From Bacteroidales bacterium UBA3742 (lineage in GTDB: Bacteria; Bacteroidota; Bacteroidia; Bacteroidales; Paludibacteraceae), in contig DFGU01000042.1 of NCBI GenBank assembly GCA_002371785.1, forward strand, positions 1 to 16,416: 16,416 nucleotides of DNA, written 5' to 3'. Shown here in pieces: positions 7,550 to 14,682 of the stretch (position 1 is its first letter; each line of letters opens with the position of its first letter). A model generated the notes under the pieces. It did no database searches. It was given only the letters and a program-made list of their open reading frames with translations, and was not told the DNA's origin. The translations under genes and the position numbers were made by a program.

Positions 7550-7577
7550 TTTTCAATTTTCAATTTTCAATTTTCAA
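7550..7577. repeat. Heptamer tandem repeat between two divergent promoters
   Basis: Four perfect copies of TTTTCAA lie in the short region between the DUF4293-like and MATE promoters. On the minus strand the unit is TTGAAAA, the same word family as GAAAATT in the repeat after pepD. Confidence 0.9.
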
Positions 7578-7595
7578 TTATTTTTCGTAATTTTG
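7564..7595 (+). promoter_or_regulatory. Promoter of the MATE gene
   Basis: TAATTTTG at 7588-7595 fits the -7 consensus. At the expected 20-bp spacing the -33 position holds TTTT (7564-7567), supplied by the heptamer repeat, instead of TTTG. The predicted leader before the ATG at 7614 is only about 12-15 bases. Confidence 0.65.
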
Positions 7596-7613
7596 TAGGC
7601 GATTTTTGCGAAA

Positions 7614-8978
7614 ATGAACTATACCTTCCGTGAAATACTGCCCTACTACCGTCGCAACTTGCGCGTAGCCTTCCCTGTCATGCTCACCCAACTGGGTGCG
7701 GCTCTGGTGGGTCTGTTCGACTCGATCATGGTGGGTCATTATGCAACGACCGACCTGGCTGCTGTCAGTTTCTCGAATGCCATTTTCTTCACGGTCATGG
7801 TCTTCTCGATGGGTACGACGATGGGTATCACCCCGCTTGTGGGCCATGCCTACGGTGCAAAACGATGGGACAAGATCGCGCCTTACCTGGCCAACGGATT
7901 GGTCTATACGCTCATCATCTGCCTGCTGTCTATCCTGCTGCTGGCGCCCTGTATCGGTCTGCTGGATAAGTTCGGGCAAGAACCGGTCGTTGTCGCGTGC
8001 GCGCGCCCGTACTATATATTAATAGTGCTCTCTATTCTGCCGCACCTCTTCTTCTGCTTCTTCAAGCAGTTCTTAGAAGGCTTGGGTAATACTTTTGTGG
8101 CGATGGTCATTACGATCCTATGCAACCTGCTGAATATTTTCCTTAACTGGGTACTGATCTTCGGTCATATGGGCTTTGCGCCGATGGGAGCCGAGGGCGC
8201 AGGATGGGGAACGTTGATCTCGCGTACGCTGATGCCGCTGTGCTTTCTCGCGGTTATACTATGCCGTAAGGACTGGCGCCAGTACTGGCAAGCCATGCGT
8301 CGGCATATGATTCGCTGGAGCGACATACGCCGCTTGTTGGGCATAGGTACGCCTATCGGCCTGCAGTCGTTCTCTGAGGCTTTCCTCTTTACCGCCTCGT
8401 TTATCATCATCGGCTGGATTAACAAGGAGACGTTGGCCGCACATCATATCGCCAACCAGATGGCCGACCTCACGTTTATGCTGGCACTCGGCATCGGTTC
8501 GGCTACCACGATACGCGTCTCGCATCAGTTGGGCAAGGGCGATCTGCATGCCGTCCGTATGGCCAGTCGGGCATCGGTGCATCTATGCCTGCTGATGAAC
8601 ACCATCGGCGCATGCATCATGATCTTCGGACGCAACTACATACCCTATATCTTCACGGATGACCCGGAGGTGATCCCTATCGCCTCGTCGTTGCTCGTCA
8701 TTGCCGGCACCTTCCAGTATGCCGACGGCTTGCAATGTATCGGCGCCGCCATGCTGCGCGGCATCCAGGATGTACGCGTACCGATGCGCATTGCGGTAGC
8801 GGACTATATCGTGATTGCCTTGCCGCTCGGACTGCTACTGACCTTCCCCGTCGGATGGGGCGCACAGGGTATGTGGATCGCCTTTGTGATCGCGCTGGCC
8901 ATACCGGCCGTGCTCTTCCACCTACGCTTTCATAAACAACTAAAACGTATAGAACATGGAACCAAAAGCAGTTTTTGA
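7614..8978 (+). CDS. MATE family efflux transporter (NorM type)
   Basis: Inner-membrane antiporter expelling cationic drugs or metabolites against Na+ or H+. The 454 residues fold into about twelve hydrophobic helices in two six-helix halves. The first half begins RVAFPVMLTQLGAALVGLFDSIMVGHY (about 17-43, family signature) and the second begins GIGTPIGLQSFSEAFLFTAS (about 242-261). Conserved segments GMGTTMGITPLVGHAYGA-like (here SMGTTMGITPLVGHAYG, about 65-81) and FLEGLGNT are present. Length is typical. Transport substrates cannot be predicted. Its 3' end overlaps pepD by 23 bases, suggesting translational coupling, although no functional link between exporter and dipeptidase is obvious. 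Confidence 0.94.
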   Translation: MNYTFREILPYYRRNLRVAFPVMLTQLGAALVGLFDSIMVGHYATTDLAAVSFSNAIFFTVMVFSMGTTMGITPLVGHAYGAKRWDKIAPYLANGLVYTLIICLLSILLLAPCIGLLDKFGQEPVVVACARPYYILIVLSILPHLFFCFFKQFLEGLGNTFVAMVITILCNLLNIFLNWVLIFGHMGFAPMGAEGAGWGTLISRTLMPLCFLAVILCRKDWRQYWQAMRRHMIRWSDIRRLLGIGTPIGLQSFSEAFLFTASFIIIGWINKETLAAHHIANQMADLTFMLALGIGSATTIRVSHQLGKGDLHAVRMASRASVHLCLLMNTIGACIMIFGRNYIPYIFTDDPEVIPIASSLLVIAGTFQYADGLQCIGAAMLRGIQDVRVPMRIAVADYIVIALPLGLLLTFPVGWGAQGMWIAFVIALAIPAVLFHLRFHKQLKRIEHGTKSSF

Positions 8979-10413
8979 CATTTTTGCCGAAATCAATCAG
9001 ATTCCTCGCCCCTCCAAGCACGAGGAGCGTATCTCACAATGGTTGCAAGAATGGGCCAAAGCGCACGGGATTGAGTGCGTGGCCGACGAGTCGATGAACG
9101 TCATCATGCGCGTACTCGCTACGCCGGGCTATGAGGACCACGAGGGTGTGATCCTGCAGGCCCATATGGATATGGTGTGCGAGAAGAACGGCGACGTACA
9201 GCACGACTTTATGAATGATCCTATCCGGACATGGGTGGATGGCGAGTGGCTAAAGGCCAAGGGGACGACCCTGGGGGCAGACAACGGTATCGGTATCGCG
9301 ATGGCGCTGGCCGCTATCAGCAATCCAGACCTGAAGCACCCCGCTATCGAGTGCCTCTTCACCGTGGACGAAGAGACGGGTCTCACCGGTGCGTTCCGCC
9401 TGAAAGACGGTATGCTCCGCGGCAAACGACTCATCAACCTGGATTCGGAAGATGACGGCCAGATATTCATCGGTTGCGCCGGAGGTATTGATACCTTGGC
9501 GAAGATGCACTATGAGCCATCAGCCATCAGCCATCAGCAGTCAGCCCTCGGTATCCGTCTGTCGGTGACAGGACTGATGGGTGGTCACTCGGGAGATGAT
9601 ATCAACAAGGGACGTGCGAATGCCAACCAGTTGCTCGTCTTCTTCCTGGCCCGTATATGGCCCAAGACGGAGGTGCAACTGGCCCGTATCAACGGTGGTA
9701 ACCTGCGCAATGCGATCGCTCGTGAGGCCGAGGCTGTCATCAGCATTCCGATGGCGTACAAGGAGCAGATACGTATCGAGTGGAACCAGTATGTGGCCCA
9801 GATGGAAGGTGTGTTTGGTGAAGTGGAGAAAGATATGCGCATGGAGCTGGAGACCTGCGACCTGCCGGAGTTGTATGTGCCGGCCGATAAGGCGTACCGT
9901 CTCATCCTGGCGCTCTGCGAGTGTCCGCACGGCATGATCGCCATGAGCAAAGAGATGCCGGGATTGGTGGAGACCAGTACGAACCTCGCATCGATCAAGA
10001 TGCGCCAAGAATCGGCCATGGATGGCCGATCGTATATCGAGGTGAATACCTCGCAGCGTTCGTCGATCGAGCAGAGCAAGCACCACCTGAAATGGGCGGT
10101 AGAGCAGGCTCTCTCGTTGGCTTGTGACGAAGTGACCCATGGCGACGGTTATCCGGGTTGGGCACCTAATCCCAAGTCGGCATTGCTGGACGTGACGAAA
10201 GCGGCGTATGAGGAATTGTTCAAGGCCGAACCGCAGGTACTGGCTATCCATGCCGGACTGGAGTGCGGTCTGTTCCTGGAGAAATATCCGTACCTGGATA
10301 TGCTTTCTATCGGTCCGCAGATGTACGGCGTGCATTCGCCGCAGGAGCGTCTGTCGATCCCCAGCACGGAGCGTTGCTATAAGTGGCTCTGCCGCGTACT
10401 GGAGAAACTATAG
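8956..10413 (+). CDS. pepD: Aminoacyl-histidine dipeptidase / beta-alanyl-type dipeptidase, peptidase M20C
   Basis: Cytosolic zinc dipeptidase that hydrolyses Xaa-His and other dipeptides. At 485 residues it has the same length as E. coli PepD. Metal ligands and catalytic residues are clear: H70 and D72 (QAHMDMV), D109 (LGADNGIG), E139/E140 (VDEETG), D163 (NLDSEDDG) and H460 (YGVHSPQERLS); H211 in GGHSGDD belongs to the lid/dimer domain. The N-terminus MEPKAVFDIFAEINQIPRPS aligns with other PepD proteins, which fixes the start inside the MATE gene. Residues 187-198 (EPSAISHQQSAL) are encoded by a 7-bp repeat (9516-9550) at the hinge into the lid domain. The stop codon runs straight into another heptamer array and then a strong terminator. 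Confidence 0.96.
   Translation: MEPKAVFDIFAEINQIPRPSKHEERISQWLQEWAKAHGIECVADESMNVIMRVLATPGYEDHEGVILQAHMDMVCEKNGDVQHDFMNDPIRTWVDGEWLKAKGTTLGADNGIGIAMALAAISNPDLKHPAIECLFTVDEETGLTGAFRLKDGMLRGKRLINLDSEDDGQIFIGCAGGIDTLAKMHYEPSAISHQQSALGIRLSVTGLMGGHSGDDINKGRANANQLLVFFLARIWPKTEVQLARINGGNLRNAIAREAEAVISIPMAYKEQIRIEWNQYVAQMEGVFGEVEKDMRMELETCDLPELYVPADKAYRLILALCECPHGMIAMSKEMPGLVETSTNLASIKMRQESAMDGRSYIEVNTSQRSSIEQSKHHLKWAVEQALSLACDEVTHGDGYPGWAPNPKSALLDVTKAAYEELFKAEPQVLAIHAGLECGLFLEKYPYLDMLSIGPQMYGVHSPQERLSIPSTERCYKWLCRVLEKL
9516..9550 (+). repeat. Heptamer tandem repeat inside pepD
   Basis: Five 7-bp units (three perfect GCCATCA, then GCAGTCA and a diverged fifth) lie in frame in pepD, encoding the linker between the strand GCAGGIDTLAKMHY and the lid domain strand LGIRLSVTG. 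Confidence 0.88.
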
Positions 10414-10482
10414 AAAGGTGAAAGGTGAAAATTGAAAGGTGAAAATTGAAAGGTGAATGCTGACGGCTGATAGCTGAAAGCC
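10413..10482 (+). repeat. Ten-unit heptamer array from the pepD stop codon to its terminator
   Basis: Ten contiguous 7-bp units, each beginning GA, run from the last base of the pepD stop codon to the A-tract of the terminator, 70 bases exactly. Types GAAAGGT and GAAAATT alternate in the first six units; the last four end in GCT or GCC. Confidence 0.9.
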
Positions 10483-10483
10483 T

Positions 10484-10526
10484 AAAAAAAAATAAGAGCC
10501 GCTCGGATGAGCGACTCTTATTTTTT
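10484..10526. terminator. Bidirectional Rho-independent terminator for pepD and secDF
   Basis: Stem ATAAGAG (10492-10498) pairs with CTCTTAT (10515-10521), then a C-A mismatch, then CGCTC (10500-10504) with GAGCG (10509-10513) and a GGAT loop. An A-run precedes the stem and a T-run follows it, so the structure works on both strands. The secDF stop is only a few bases to the right. Confidence 0.92.
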
Positions 10527-10530
10527 GTTA

Positions 10531-13500
10531 TCACTTCTTCAGTGCGGCTTTCTTCTCGGCGCGCAACTGACGTGCACGCTGGATGTCGAAGGCAATCGGC
10601 GAAGCGATGAATACGGACGAATAGGTACCTACGATCACACCCATCAGCAGGGCGAATACGAAGCCACGGATCGTCTCACCGCCGAAGCAGAAGATAGCGA
10701 GCAATACCACGAAGGTAGACATAGAGGTGGAGAACGTACGGCTGAGCGTGTTGTTCAACGCAGCGTTGATATTCTCGTCCTTAGCACGCTTCGGATAGAG
10801 CTTGTTGTACTCACGTACACGGTCGAAGATGACCACGGTATCGTTGATCGAATAACCGATAACGGTCAGGATGGCCGCGATAAACGATTGGTCGATCTCC
10901 ATGGAGAACGGCATGATCTTCCAGAGGATGGCATACAGACCCAAGATGATCACGGTATCGTGAGCCAGGGCTGCCAATGCACCTACCGAGTAAGCGAAGT
11001 TGCGGAAACGCAGCAGGATGTAGAGGAAGATGACTGCGAGCGCAGCCAGCACTGCCCAGAAGGCAGCCGTGGTGATATCGTCGGCGATAGCCGGACCCAC
11101 TTTCTGGCTCTGCATGATACCTACCTCCGGATTTATGAGCGTAGAGCGGAAGTCCTCGAACGGAATCTCTTCCTTGAGGTACTGCTTCGTACCGTCGTAA
11201 ATCATCTTCTCGATCTGCTCGTCAACGGCTGCCGACTCGTTCTGGATCATATAGTTGGTCGAGATACGAACTTGGTTCTCGTTACCGATCGTGATGACGT
11301 TGAGCGAGTAGGTCTCGTCGCCTTGCAGCTGGGCCTTGAAGATATTGTCGAGCGACTCACGAACAGCGTCGGTCTTCACCGGCTGGTCGAAGCGAACGAC
11401 ATAGTTGCGTCCACCCGAGAAGTCGATACCCAGGTTCAGTTTACCGAAGATATGCGGATCCAGACCCAGGATAGCCACGATGATCAGTACGCCGGAGATG
11501 ATGTAGGATACCTTGCGCAGGCCTACGAAGTTCACCTTGGTATTCTGCAGGAAGTTCTTCATCAGGCTTGTGGTGAACGGCAGTTCCTTAGCATCCTCAC
11601 GGTTAGCATAGATCTCGAGCAACCAGCGTGTGATGAACACAGCGGTAACGAACGAGGTCACGATACCAATCATGTAGGTTACGGCGAAGCCCTTGATCGG
11701 ACCCGTACCGAAGATAGCCAGGATGGCACCGGTCAGGAACGACGTTACGTTGGAGTCCACGATAGCCGAGATGGCGCCCTGGAAACCGTCGGTAATAGCC
11801 TGACGCATCTTCTTGCCGCCCTTCAGCTCCTCACGGATACGCTCGTAGATCAGCACGTTGGCATCCACGGCGCAACCCATGGTCAGCACGATACCGGCGA
11901 TACCCGGCAGGGTCAGTACAGCCGAGAACGATGCCAGCACACCTACCAGCAGGAAGACGTTGCACAGCAGCGCGAAGTCGGCAATCAGACCCGGGATGAG
12001 ACCATAGTAGAAGATCATGTAGAGCAGGATGAGGCAGAAGCCCAGCACGAAGCTCCACAGACCGGCCTGGATGGCCTCACGACCCAGCGACGGACCTACT
12101 ACGTCCTCCTGGATAATACGTGCCGGAGCCGGCATCTTACCCGACTTGAGGGTGTTAGCCAAGTCCTTGGCCTCTTCTACGGTGAAGTTACCGGTGATCT
12201 GGCTGTTACCGCCAGCGATCTCGTTCTGTACGGTCGGGAAGGAATATACCAGTCCGTCGAGCACGATGGCTACCGACTTACCGATATTCTCCTTGGTGAT
12301 ACGCTGCCATGCCTTGGCACCGTCAGCGTTCATCGACATCGATACGTTAGCATAAGCGCTGGTCTGCGAGAAGTCGGCGCGAGCGTCGGTTACGACGTTA
12401 CCCTCCAGGCTGGCATGACCGTTATGACCCTTCAGGGCCACGAGCTGATAGTATGCGTTGGCGTTGTCGATCGCCTTAACCGTCCAGCGGAAGGTCAGGT
12501 CGCTCGGCAGGATCTGACGAGCCTGCGGGCCGGTCAGCATAGCCATGATCTTGGCGGTATCGGTGAAGTGAGCCATACCCACTACCGGACCCGGATATAC
12601 CTGGCCGTCGGGGCTCACGTTGAGTTGCAGCTTAGCAAACAGCGGGTGGTTCTTGCGCCACTCTTCTGCGTTCTGCTTAGCAGCCTCGTCGGTGCTGTCC
12701 TTCTTCATGTCGGCTTTGAGTCCCTCCAGTTCCGTCTTGGCGGTGTCGGTCTCAGCCACCTCTTCCTCAGCAGCCTCAGCGGCTACCTCTTCGGTCTTGG
12801 TGCTGTCCTGATCGGTGACGGTCTTCACCAGTTCGCCGTCCAGGCGCTCCAGTTGAGCAGTCAGCTCGCCCAGGTTGTAGGTCTCCCAGAACTCGAGGTT
12901 AGCCGAACCCTGGAGCAACTTACGTACACGCTCCGGCTCCTTGATACCCGGGAGTTCGATCAGGATACGACCCGTCTGCGACAGACGCTGGATATTGGGC
13001 TGTACCACACCAAAGCGGTCGATACGTGTACGCAACACGTTGAACGAGTTGGTGATCGCAGCATCCACTTCCTCGCGGAGCACAGCGGCTACCTCTTCGT
13101 TGGTGGAGGTGCTGCTGATGCGGTTGTTCATGTCGGGCGTAGAGAAGATACCGGCCAGCTGGATCTGCGGGTCGATCTCCTGATACGACTCCACAAACAG
13201 GGTCACGAAATCTTTTCCGCTGTTCTCTTGCTTCTCGGCAGCACGCTTGAGCGCCTGGTTGAAGTTCTCGCTCTGATTGTCAGCAGCCAGTGCGCGGATG
13301 ATACCCGACACCTCTACCTCCATCGTCACGTTCATACCGCCCTTCAAGTCAAGACCGAGGTTAATCTCTTTTTCGCGGCACTCCTTCAGGGTGTAACCAA
13401 ACCATACTTTCTCCTGAGCCAGCGAGTCCTGGTAGTGCGAGAGGCGAACCGAATCGCCGTCAGCATACTCGACCGCAGCCTTGTCGTAGTGGCTGGTCAC

Positions 13501-13590
13501 AAAGGAGAAGGAGAGATAGAAAGCACATGTCAGCACCAGCAAAGCGGCGAGGACAAATGCCAATTTCCGTACAATTCCTTTGTTGTTCAT
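10531..13590 (-). CDS. secDF: SecDF fusion, protein translocase accessory subunit
   Basis: Membrane protein that uses the proton gradient to help SecYEG move proteins to the periplasm. The 1019 residues join SecD and SecF, as is usual in Bacteroidota. SecD part: first helix 9-29, DLKGGM (81-86) opening the P1 domain, helices from about 511 with D576 in GCAVDANVLIYERIREEL. SecF part: helix about 695-710, LGIDFSGG (720-727), D878 in AHDTV and D917 in GYSINDTVVIFDR. Residues about 255-312 are an acidic, Ala/Glu/Thr/Lys-rich stretch within the periplasmic domain. The C-terminus is basic (RARQLRAEKKAALKK). The open frame extends 55 codons further upstream, but the promoter at 13696-13727 lies inside that extension, so the ATG at 13590 (MNNKGIVRK) is preferred. 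Confidence 0.97.
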   Translation of the reverse strand: MNNKGIVRKLAFVLAALLVLTCAFYLSFSFVTSHYDKAAVEYADGDSVRLSHYQDSLAQEKVWFGYTLKECREKEINLGLDLKGGMNVTMEVEVSGIIRALAADNQSENFNQALKRAAEKQENSGKDFVTLFVESYQEIDPQIQLAGIFSTPDMNNRISSTSTNEEVAAVLREEVDAAITNSFNVLRTRIDRFGVVQPNIQRLSQTGRILIELPGIKEPERVRKLLQGSANLEFWETYNLGELTAQLERLDGELVKTVTDQDSTKTEEVAAEAAEEEVAETDTAKTELEGLKADMKKDSTDEAAKQNAEEWRKNHPLFAKLQLNVSPDGQVYPGPVVGMAHFTDTAKIMAMLTGPQARQILPSDLTFRWTVKAIDNANAYYQLVALKGHNGHASLEGNVVTDARADFSQTSAYANVSMSMNADGAKAWQRITKENIGKSVAIVLDGLVYSFPTVQNEIAGGNSQITGNFTVEEAKDLANTLKSGKMPAPARIIQEDVVGPSLGREAIQAGLWSFVLGFCLILLYMIFYYGLIPGLIADFALLCNVFLLVGVLASFSAVLTLPGIAGIVLTMGCAVDANVLIYERIREELKGGKKMRQAITDGFQGAISAIVDSNVTSFLTGAILAIFGTGPIKGFAVTYMIGIVTSFVTAVFITRWLLEIYANREDAKELPFTTSLMKNFLQNTKVNFVGLRKVSYIISGVLIIVAILGLDPHIFGKLNLGIDFSGGRNYVVRFDQPVKTDAVRESLDNIFKAQLQGDETYSLNVITIGNENQVRISTNYMIQNESAAVDEQIEKMIYDGTKQYLKEEIPFEDFRSTLINPEVGIMQSQKVGPAIADDITTAAFWAVLAALAVIFLYILLRFRNFAYSVGALAALAHDTVIILGLYAILWKIMPFSMEIDQSFIAAILTVIGYSINDTVVIFDRVREYNKLYPKRAKDENINAALNNTLSRTFSTSMSTFVVLLAIFCFGGETIRGFVFALLMGVIVGTYSSVFIASPIAFDIQRARQLRAEKKAALKK

Positions 13591-13695
13591 AATAGTTGTT
13601 TTGTTATTTATTTTTGATTTTATTTTCCTTATACTGCTCGCGCTTACCGGCACGTATAGCGTACGCACAAGTGCGCACGAGCGCAAAATCGGCTG

Positions 13696-13727
13696 CAAAG
13701 GTACAAAAATAATCTGATATACGCAAA
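13696..13727 (-). promoter_or_regulatory. Promoter of secDF
   Basis: On the minus strand TTTG (13727-13724), a 20-bp spacer and TACCTTTG (13703-13696) match the consensus exactly. The leader to the ATG at 13590 is about 100 bases and contains GTGCGCAC and GTACGC words also found in the mdh leader. Confidence 0.88.
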
Positions 13728-13761
13728 AAAATTCCGTATTTTTATGAAAAAACACCCTTTT

Positions 13762-13860
13762 TTAGCCCAATATAGCCGTTACTGCCAGGCAAAACAGCGC
13801 CGGAAGCATTGCAAAAAGTGTTACAACCACCTTCAATATTCCAATAATTACATTTTCCAT
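13762..13860 (-). CDS. Possible 32-residue single-helix membrane peptide
   Basis: ORF starting MENVIIGILKVVV and ending AVTAILG, almost wholly hydrophobic with one lysine (K10), so a single transmembrane helix is likely. It lies on the secDF strand, upstream of the secDF promoter and 13 bases beyond a heptamer array. No ribosome binding site is visible. Its frame stays open upstream through the whole array. It may be a stand-alone small membrane protein, the 3' half of a gene split by the array, or chance. Confidence 0.35.
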   Translation of the reverse strand: MENVIIGILKVVVTLFAMLPALFCLAVTAILG

Positions 13861-13873
13861 AAAGCCATAAACT

Positions 13874-13922
13874 TTTAACCTATAACCCGTAACCCGTAAC
13901 CTATAACCTTTACCCCATAAGT
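13874..13922 (-). repeat. Heptamer tandem repeat upstream of secDF
   Basis: Seven units of 7 bp, read on the minus strand as GGTTATA, GGTTACG and variants, the outermost being more diverged. The array separates two tiny ORFs and contains the stop codon of the first. Confidence 0.88.
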
Positions 13923-14005
13923 ATATTCGTCCATACTACGAGCGATACAAAATTCCGGAAGCAATCCTCGATTGTTACCTGATCAAAATTCAATTCCATT
14001 TGCAT
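13910..14005 (-). CDS. Possible 31-residue peptide ending in the heptamer array
   Basis: ORF starting MQMELNFDQVTIEDCF and ending in a hydrophobic stretch, FVSLVVWTNILMG. Support comes from an AAGG ribosome binding site 7 bases before the ATG and a -7 box (14042-14035) about 30 bases upstream. Its stop codon (13912-13910) lies in the outer part of the heptamer array. Without that unit the frame would continue through the array into the 32-residue ORF. No homology is recognised. Confidence 0.4.
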   Translation of the reverse strand: MQMELNFDQVTIEDCFRNFVSLVVWTNILMG

Positions 14006-14034
14006 AATCTTACCTTGTTTTTTGTTTGACGCTG

Positions 14035-14042
14035 CAAAATTA
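14035..14042 (-). promoter_or_regulatory. Possible -7 box for the tiny ORFs
   Basis: TAATTTTG on the minus strand followed by GCAGC, as in the other promoters here. No TTTG occurs at the expected 20-bp distance; instead a perfect inverted repeat, ACTGCC / GGCAGT (14052-14070), covers part of the upstream region. Confidence 0.4.
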
Positions 14043-14086
14043 GTGCTTCAAACTGCCAAAAGATGGCAGTGAGTAGAAAAAAATGC

Positions 14087-14127
14087 AAAAAAAATGCGAT
14101 TTTGCACGTTTTTTTGCAAAATCGCAT
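14087..14127 (-). terminator. Rho-independent terminator of the gtrA-like gene
   Basis: A perfect 13-bp stem (ATGCGATTTTGCA and its complement at 14094-14106 and 14115-14127) with an 8-base loop is followed, on the minus strand, by eight T. It begins 23 bases after the stop codon of the gtrA-like gene. Confidence 0.9.
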
Positions 14128-14150
14128 GGTATAGGACTATTTTTTGGGTC

Positions 14151-14651
14151 TTATTTGCGGAACGAGTAGTATTTCTGGCCGAAGAAACTGATGCAGACCG
14201 TGAGCAGGGTGATCGCGATCTTACTCGGCGTCGGGTACCAGCCCCAAACCTCTACGCAGAGCTTCAGACCCAGGTAGTTGATGAGCAGGTTTACTGCCAC
14301 GATCAGAATATAGCGCACCAGTTGCCGGCTGCCGCGCAGGCTCGACTCACGAAACGTGACGTACTTATTCAGCCAGAAGCCCGTCAACAACGTGATAGGA
14401 AAGACGATGCACAGCGTCGCGATGTGGGGTGTGATAGCTTGCTCTAACGACCAACGACTAATGACAAACGACAAATTGACTATCTCGTGCCCTATAACAA
14501 AGTTATAGATCAGGAAATAGAGTATCCAGTCCAGCACCAGATTACCGCCTCCGCAGGCGGCATATCGGAACAGCTGCTCCGACATCACCTTCCGGAAAGG
14601 CGGGTAGAAAAAATCAATGATCCGTGTTATTATCTGTGCCAGTTTCTTCAT
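14151..14651 (-). CDS. GtrA-family membrane protein
   Basis: Small four-helix inner-membrane protein (166 residues) of the GtrA/PF04138 family, whose members are thought to flip or escort polyprenyl-linked sugars for cell-surface glycan modification. Visible helices are at about 33-52, 74-94, 110-130 and 144-158, with the conserved GFWLNKYVTF (91-100) and the C-terminal FFGQKYYSFRK (156-166), both typical of the family. Residues about 58-71 (NLSFVISRWSLEQ) are encoded by a 7-bp repeat and lengthen the loop between helices 1 and 2. No partner glycosyltransferase is in the window. It starts 31 bases after the RhuM-like gene, with no clear promoter of its own, so the two may be co-transcribed; it ends at a strong terminator. 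Confidence 0.9.
   Translation of the reverse strand: MKKLAQIITRIIDFFYPPFRKVMSEQLFRYAACGGGNLVLDWILYFLIYNFVIGHEIVNLSFVISRWSLEQAITPHIATLCIVFPITLLTGFWLNKYVTFRESSLRGSRQLVRYILIVAVNLLINYLGLKLCVEVWGWYPTPSKIAITLLTVCISFFGQKYYSFRK
14445..14480 (-). repeat. Heptamer tandem repeat inside the gtrA-like gene
   Basis: Four 7-bp units (14445-14472, TAACGAC-like on the plus strand, GTCGTTA-like on the coding strand) and one 8-bp unit lie in frame. The coding-strand words match those in the SDR-ldcA spacer. Confidence 0.85.
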
Positions 14652-14682
14652 ATCTTTGGTTTGTTCACATACTAAAGATGGG

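Noticed and set aside
10507..13617. An open frame of 1036 codons on the plus strand, antisense to secDF
   Set aside because: Its translation is low in hydrophobic order, without any recognisable domain, and mirrors the codon use of secDF, whose motifs are unmistakable. It also starts inside the terminator. It is a shadow frame.
13591..13755. N-terminal extension of SecDF to an ATG at 13755
   Set aside because: A consensus promoter lies within the extension, so the upstream ATG would not be in the transcript; the added residues do not resemble a SecD N-terminus.
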